Shown here: one piece after another, positions 57,801 through 64,000 of the stretch
Numbering within the stretch: the stretch's first letter is position 1
How the letters are laid out: each line of letters opens with the position of its first letter
Assembly (NCBI GenBank): GCA_015698045.1
Contig: BLAL01000165.1
Location: 782,001-846,000, forward strand
Direction of reading: 5' to 3'
Source: Rhizophagus clarus
Taxonomy: Eukaryota; Glomeromycota; Glomeromycetes; Glomerales; Glomeraceae
Length of the DNA stretch: 64,000 nucleotides
Program-made: the position numbers and the translations under genes
The notes under the pieces: model-generated
What the model was told of the DNA's origin: nothing
Seen by the model: the letters and a program-made list of their open reading frames with translations, nothing else
The model's database searches: none

Positions 57801-60155
57801 TCACCTGGACAAGTATGCAAAACATTCTTCTTTACGTTTTTGTGAACATGTTAATTATATATTCAAAGATGATTTTGCTTATTATATAATTTTTCTTTTT
57901 TTAAGGGACCTTCTGCTGTAACATGGGCAAGTATTATGGATCCTGAAACCATTAAAGATATATCAAAAGAAGATCGTAAAAGACAAGAAGCTATTTATGA
58001 ATTAATATCAACGGAACAAAGTTATCTTCGAGATCTTCAAATGATAGTTGAAGTATTTTGTGGGCCTCTACAAAGTATTTTATCTCTAGACGAATTAGGC
58101 ATTATATTCTCAAATATTGAGGATATATTACTCTGTAATACGGCTATATTAAGCGATTTAGAGCAAAGGCAAAAAGATGATAAGTTATTCGTTAATAACG
58201 TTGGAGATATACTTTTAAAGCACTCAGATGAATTAAGTTGTTATGAAATATATTGTGGTAAACAATTAAATGCAAGCAAATTTTTACAACAAAAACGTAA
58301 TATAAATAAAACATTTTCAGAATTTCTCAAGGTGAAAAAAAAAAATTTTTTTTTTTGACAATATGATTATGTAATCATCCTTGTCTTAATTTTATCTGTT
58401 ATTGTTTTATACTAAATATGGTTAAATTGATAAATTATAGAAAGCCCAACAGGATCCAAAATGTGGGTCATTGGATTTATCAAGCTTTTTGTTGAAGCCT
58501 ATGCAGAGAATAACAAGATACCCTTTACTCATACGTCAGGTATCAAAATTTGTGTGTTTTTTTTCCTTCCATTACGAACTTTCCCATTAATCGATTTTTT
58601 TTTGTTTTTTATTTCATTTTTTTTTTTTTTTTTTTTTTTAAAAAAAAATAAAAAAATGAAAATTAGATATTACATTATACTAGTAAAGATCATTCAGATC
58701 AAGAAGATTTGATGAAAGCTTTACATAAAGCCGAAGGTATTTTAGAGTCTACCAATGAGGCAGCACGCGAACAAGAAAATAAACTTAAATTAGCGGAAAT
58801 TTCAAGATTGGTAGATCTTGAGGATTTAGATGAGGTGAGTAATATGACTATCTTATATTCTTTTTTTTTTTTAATGAAATTTATAGCTGATTAGATTCAT
58901 TTGTTTTTATAAAGAAATTGGATTTAAGGAGTACAACTCGATCTGTTGGAAAAAGACAATTTATTCTCGAAGGAGCACTTAAAAAAGCAAAGAGTGGTAG
59001 AAATTTATTTGGTTACTTATTTAATGATTTATTATTGCTTACTCAACATAATAAAAAATCAGTCGCAAAAGGATATCAATATGCATTATATAAACCTGTA
59101 AATATCATAATTTAATTATTTGGATCTTATTCTATATAATTATATTAATTTGTATTACTTTTTTTTGTTATAGCCAATACTACTTAATGAAATAGTTGTA
59201 AAGAGTGGTCAAGGTTGGTTTTTTTTTGTATTCTTATAGAAATTACGTTCTTTCTATCTGATATTCTTTTTGATAATCTTCGGATTTTGTAGATGAAACA
59301 TTTCAGATCATTCATATTGAAGATGTTATCAATCTAAAAGCAAGTAGTATTTCAGCAAAACAGCAATGGGTCAATCAACTTGAAACTGCAAGTGGATATT
59401 GTTTAGAAGTTGAAAGGAAAAAACAGAAAAAAGGCACGTAGAAATATTGATGTCTGTAAATTAAGACGAATTATTATTAATATTATTTTAATATTTATAT
59501 AAAACAGAAAACTTGGAACCAGTTAACAGTATTGGTACCTTAAAAGTAACAGTATATGAAGCTGTAATACCAATTGAAGTACATGGTTAGTTTTTGTTTG
59601 TGTATTTTGTGTATTTCTATTAATTATAAAAAATTTTAATTTCCTTAAAACTTTTATCTAGAAAAAAGTTCTGTGAATACATATTGTCAGGTACAATTAA
59701 ATAGACAAATCTTCAAAACCAAAGTCGTAAAAGATGATATATTTCCTCATTGGAATCAGGTATTTACTAAAATATTATAAAAGGATGTTTGCAAATAAAT
59801 TGATTATAATTTAATTTAATATTAATTTTATATTTATATAGTATTTAATGTTTTCTGTTACGACCTTGGAAGATACGTTAAAATTATCAGTATATCAATA
59901 TGATAAGTATTCAGAAGATGGTAAGCATTTAAATTAAATTTACTCATAATTTATAATTTAATGCTATTATTTTAACGTATTTTTTTTTTTTTTATTTTTC
60001 ATATAGAATACTTGGGTAAAGCTGAAATAGGATTACATTTTCTTGAACATTATGGAGGAAATGAAACCGATAAAATTAAATTACAATTAAAAGATGTTGC
60101 ACCAGGAAGACCATTCGGTTCTATATCTGTATATTTAAATTATAAACCATTTTAA
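51837..60155 (+). CDS. ITSN: Intersectin-like endocytic scaffold and Rho GEF (EH-EH-coil-WH2-SH3-SH3-DH-PH-C2)
   Basis: A large endocytic scaffold expected at clathrin/actin sites on the plasma membrane. Nineteen exons: 51837-51945, 52054-52140, 52238-52301, 52458-52990, 53061-53124, 53220-56116, 56202-56786, 56864-57052, 57337-57812, 57906-58331, 58441-58539, 58667-58834, 58915-59097, 59174-59213, 59293-59433, 59508-59585, 59662-59759, 59842-59920 and 60007-60155. They sum to 6465 bases, 2154 residues. Order: EH1 (~40-130), EH2 (~240-330), coiled coil with a Glu/Lys/Arg-rich block (~780-970), NPF motifs ([14 protein letters not shown]), an acidic [12 protein letters not shown] motif, polyproline, WH2 ([19 protein letters not shown]), SH3 (ending [10 protein letters not shown]), SH3 ([16 protein letters not shown]), DH (from ~1680, with [15 protein letters not shown]), PH ([14 protein letters not shown]), C2 ([14 protein letters not shown]). 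Intron 15 needs a GC donor (AAAAAAG|GCACGT). The N-terminal half resembles Dikarya Pan1; the C-terminal half is intersectin-long. A split into two genes at 57057/57318 is the main alternative. Confidence 0.87.
57053..57336 (+). other. Intron 8 of the intersectin-like gene, with in-frame stop: possible short isoform end
   Basis: Exon 8 ends AGC-G and the intron opens GTTAGT. If the intron is kept, the frame reads Gly then TAG at 57055-57057, directly after the second SH3 domain, giving a protein of about 1510 residues. An AATAAA lies inside the intron near 57197. If spliced at CATAG (57332-57336), the frame continues into the acidic linker and DH domain. An ATG at 57318 could instead start a separate DH-PH-C2 gene. 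Intron length (284) is greater than its neighbours (~60-110). Confidence 0.6.
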
Positions 60156-60904
60156 TAATTAATTAATTAATTAATTCTTTACTTAAATTAATTTATTTAT
60201 TATAAAATATAATAATAATTATTATATATATATATATATTTGCATAATTTTTTCATTTCGTTGTTTATTTTTATAATAGTTTAATTTCTGTAATTGTAGT
60301 TTAGTAAAAAAAATTTTTATATTAATTTAACTATTGATTATTCATAGCTATTCAAATTGTAACACACTGTATATGTAACCACTTTCGAGAAATCTGATCA
60401 ATTATAATTTATAACAAATAATCCTTTTTGCATAATTATACGTTACTAGCTCTCATGGGAAGAATAAGAGACGTTGAAACAATTCGTTTAATTTAGCGCA
60501 ATTGATCACGTGATTTTACATACAAAAAGCAAGTACAATGTAATGTGACAATTGAATTGTATTTGTAACTGAGCAAGTAACTTTCAATTGTATTTTCGTT
60601 CTAATCACAAATTTGGATTCAAAATTATTATTCATTTTATTATTATTGATTTTGTATCTGTAGCAACATATTTAATATTACTGTACATTATTTCACGTTC
60701 TCATTTTCACTAAACAATAAAGTTACAAGAGGATCTAACAATCTTCTTGTCGTTGTCAATTATCGAAAACAATAGATTCTTGAAGCTTGGACATTGAGAG
60801 CCAATATGTTGATACTTTTCGATAATAAATAGAAACCACATTAGCAAAATTATAAATAAAATAACAGTTGTATATTTAATGCAGTAAATGCACCAATTTA
60901 TATT
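60156..60904. other. 3' flank of the intersectin-like gene, no gene seen
   Basis: AT-rich, with a (TA)n microsatellite at about 60223-60240. Nothing else is supportable. Confidence 0.4.
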
Positions 60905-61475
60905 TTTGAATCATCTATCGCTTTTAATAATTTTCCTTTTTTGAATGCTTGATCTGAGCTCTTTAATTGGGACCTTTGAGACGATTTACAGTAGGATATC
61001 TTTTCCCATAATTGATAAACATTGGTATAGCCCATTTTCATAAATATAAGGAAAGCCTTTTAAAGAGAAAGTAAATTAGCTTAAGAATCTTTTTTTATGT
61101 AAATCAAATAATTAATAATTAATTTCTTTAATCATAACTCGAACTTTAACGACTGAAAAAAGTTGTCAATTCTTTTCAGAGTAGTATATAATTAGTCGAA
61201 TGGCAGAACAAAACTCAAGATGATGAAGAACTTTTTACAAGATATCTTTCAAGTCTTATGAGCGAGAATGAGTTATCACCAACCAAATATATGTGAAACT
61301 TACGCCCATCTTATAATAATAAAGAAATGGAAATAATCTCCTTTAAATCAATATTTACAGCGTTTAATAATAGGAATTTAATAAGAAGAACTTTTAAAGA
61401 GATGTGTTTAAAATTTGAAGGATTATATTTGATTGAAATAAATTGGAAGCCTGCATACGGAATTGGAAATTAGCT
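60905..61475. pseudogene. Two unassigned open-frame scraps
   Basis: On the minus strand, about 61062-60905 reads openly for about 50 codons (FMKMGYTNVYQLWEKISYCK and on). On the plus strand, 61200-61474 reads openly for about 90 codons with a single TGA (QDDEELFTRYLSSLMSENEL, then NRNLIRRTFKEMC, ending YGIGN). Neither is recognised. They look like decayed coding DNA, perhaps part of the same repeat area as the LINE relic downstream. Confidence 0.25.
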
Positions 61476-62217
61476 TTAGTGGTATATTTTCTTTTTTGCG
61501 TATTACTCGATAATTTCCTTTCAGTATAAAATAATTGAATAATCATTACGAGATAATTCACGTTCCTTATATCAATTTATTTAGTTTTTGTTTATCAAAC
61601 TATCATAAAAATTTACTCGAACGTTTCAAGAAGAGAAATGGAAAATTAGCTTGATTTACAGATAATTTTCATTTATTATTAGCTTTACAGTATCTGTTAT
61701 TAATACTTATTATTTTATTCGGCGTTTATATACTAATAGTAATTTTTTTTTTTAAAAGGATTAACGAAACCATTTTATTTACTGTGTTAATATTTTCTTA
61801 TTTAATAATAGTTTTTCAAAGAAAAAAAAATTATATAGAGAAAACTTAAAATTATTAATTTAATATATTCGGAATTTAAAATAAAAATAAAAATATTATT
61901 GATCGCCTTCTCTGTTTTTTTCCCACATTATAAAATTGACTTGTACATTGTGATTTTATAGCAAAATATCTTCGATCTTACAAAATTTTTTGAAATATCA
62001 TGTTACTCAAAAACATGATATATGATTATCTGATCTTAAACTGTGTTCATCGCATGTAATACTTTACTACATATAGCTCAGATATATCTTAGAATATTAA
62101 ATTAATTTGTTTAGCGCAACATAGAATGAAAAGGAAAAATTTATACAAAAATAGCAGGCATTTATTTTTTCATGATGATAATGTGAGAATTAACTCTGCA
62201 TTTAATTTTTTATGACG

Positions 62218-63260
62218 AAAGAACTTATTAATTGGCTTACATTTTATTGTAATAGGAACCACCTTCCTTCTAACAAGGCGGTTGGGCCGTCTAATATTTC
62301 TTACGAAATGATTAACAAAGTGTAGAAACGAAAATTTTTGGTTTAATGTGGATATATTAAATTACTCGATATTCCAGATGGGTGGAAAGAAGGAATCATC
62401 CATTCCATTCCAAAATCGAAGCCATTTAACGTAACGTTAACGAATACACGACCGATCATGTTACTTGAAACCTTACGAAAAGCAATGTTTTCAATTTTAA
62501 ATCGTTGTTAATCAAAGGAAAATCAAATTTTAAATCCGAATTAAGTTGCAGGGCTTCCGTTATTGAGTCAATACGTTATAGGTCGCTGCTGACAAGGCCC
62601 CGATCCCTAACATTTGGTTAAAATAAAAGAAGGACTTTATTGATAATTAATAATTTTACAATAAAAAGATAAATATTCTTTCTATTATAACTTTTTTAAA
62701 GAAAGTTATCAAAGCCTAGTGGGTAAGGAAAAGGGGGTCGATTCTAAGTTCATTAAATAATAAATTTGGTTGCACAAAGGATGAAGTTATTCTTTTCCCT
62801 CAAGATTTCTTCTAATATCATCTCAATCCTCCAATTATTCTTTCATAGTTTAACATCATCGCGGACAAATAAATAAATAAAATGAATGACAAGAATAGTT
62901 TAACGTCGCTACGGACGGATAAGTAATTATCCGAAATTAAAATAAAACTATCACTAAAAATAAATATAGAACTCCTAAATTAACTATCTAAATTTCGCCT
63001 TTACAACGTATAATTAGTGAAATAATACAAGATGTCAAGGATAAGAACAATGAACTTTGAATATTCGGGAAGGCTTACGATCGAGTCAATATATATATTT
63101 TGAAAAAGCTATAGAAACAAATAATTTCACCGAATTGATATCCTTAATCGAAAAAAAAACAAGGGATTACAGTTGCTGGACAAATTACTAATCGTAGAAA
63201 ATCTTAAAAATACTTCTATTTTAGAAAATATTAGTTTACGATCATCGATCATTCAGTGTC
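62218..63260 (+). pseudogene. LINE-type (non-LTR) reverse transcriptase relic, interrupted
   Basis: Plus-strand fragments in family order: KAVGPSNISYEMINKV, then IPDGWKEGIIHSIPKSKPFN, NTRPIMLLETLRKAMFSILN, and AGLP near 62550; after about 430 unrelated bases, IFGKAYDRVNIYILKKA and ITVAGQITNRRK near 63060-63210. The NTRPI..LL and KAYDRVN blocks are typical fingers/palm parts of LINE reverse transcriptases. Stops and shifts are many. The gap of about 62590-63020 suggests a second insertion, because the family has only a short loop there. Confidence 0.6.
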
Positions 63261-64000
63261 TTATTGAAGAGTAGTTGTCGATGACCAAAATTTAACGTTT
63301 ACAATATAAGATTTTATACCTTTAAGATTTATTTAATCATATTAATTCCGAATATTTCTCTTACGGAAACTTTTAAAGTTTGTCTAAATTTCGTAATTTA
63401 TATATAATGAAATGATGCATGATGTATAAAATGAATTTAAAATCTCGAAAAAAATTCGATTAACTATAGAGACAAATAAACAAGTTAAAATATCTAGATG
63501 TCAGGAAAAATTGATAAATACAAATATGGAGAGTCATGCCACGTATTAGAATATTAGAGGATTCATTTCGCCTACCGGGTTTACTCGGTAATTACAATGT
63601 AAATCTGATTTAACTTTCTTTAATATATATTATATACGTATCTTTGTATTACACTACAATCTCGTAAAAAAAAAAATGAAAAAAATTATTTTAATCGGTT
63701 CCAGCTTCTAATTGAATGGTTTTCTCTTAGTTTGCAAATTGCAAATGAGTTTTATCTCCGTTTTCAAAATGGTGTGTTCAAGAGCGAGATTCTCTTACAG
63801 AGTCTAGTCTGATGTATCATAAAATTTAAATCTTTTTCTAAATAAGAAAATTAGGAAATCTTGAGTATTCATGTAATTCAGAAAATATAGAAAATATTCA
63901 TTTTTTTTTTTCACCGTGCGATTATAGGGTGATGAACGATCGCTAAATATAACCTACCAGTCACGTGTACAGTAACCTATTTTAGTTCACGTAATCATAA
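63261..64000. other. Right-edge flank, no gene seen
   Basis: AT-rich, with no supportable frame or repeat. Confidence 0.35.

Noticed and set aside
57318..60155. Separate DH-PH-C2 gene starting at ATG 57318
   Set aside because: Not excluded, but exon 8 to exon 9 joins in phase with GT..AG, and the domain order equals intersectin-long, so one gene was preferred.
1..64000. tRNA, rRNA or riboswitch genes
   Set aside because: I looked for B-box-like GGTTCRANNCC, cloverleaf ends and rRNA-like GC-rich blocks, and saw none. A covariance-model scan was not possible.

Overview
This is nuclear DNA of a fungus. It is strongly AT-rich, and the genes carry many short introns of about 60-110 bases with ordinary GT..AG borders. 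The gene set points to an arbuscular mycorrhizal fungus (Glomeromycotina, most likely Rhizophagus or a close relative): two BTB-BACK-TLDc genes, a RING-plus-TPR gene of a type I associate with amplified families in that genus, a divergent P450, and many decayed transposon pieces. This assignment rests on remembered family traits, not on a search.

Bases 1-17 kb are mostly conserved single-copy genes. The N-terminal part of ECM29, the proteasome adaptor, is on the minus strand and runs off the left edge. It is head-to-head with PGS1 (mitochondrial phosphatidylglycerophosphate synthase). Then come a four-exon gene for a probable mitochondrial protein I do not recognise, a single-pass membrane protein, a P450 and a mitochondrial IF-3. 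From 17 to 21.5 kb there are no convincing genes, only decayed coding scraps and very AT-rich DNA.

Bases 21-36 kb hold lineage-type genes: BTB-BACK-TLDc (minus), RING-TPR (plus, six exons), a SAM-dependent methyltransferase (plus, three exons) and a second BTB-BACK-TLDc (minus, two exons). Bases 37-46.6 kb are a transposon graveyard. It contains an integrase relic split by an 813-bp element with TA target duplication that carries ten tandem hairpin units, two inverted pogo-like elements carrying tandem repeats with splice-site-like borders, a 730-bp hAT-like element with a perfect 8-bp target duplication, and two small CCGGA-rich MITE-like elements.

Bases 49-60 kb carry a membrane protein with heptad and Asn/Pro repeats, followed by the most notable gene. 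This is a 19-exon gene of about 2154 codons encoding an intersectin-like protein with the order EH-EH-coiled coil-acidic/polyproline-WH2-SH3-SH3-DH-PH-C2. It combines Pan1-like features with the intersectin-long tail. An in-frame stop lies three bases into the intron between the SH3 and DH parts, so a short form is possible, as in animal intersectins. The last 4 kb are non-genic and hold a decayed LINE reverse transcriptase.

Exon joins were worked out by hand from splice sites, reading phase and protein similarity. All complete multi-exon models given here sum to a multiple of three.
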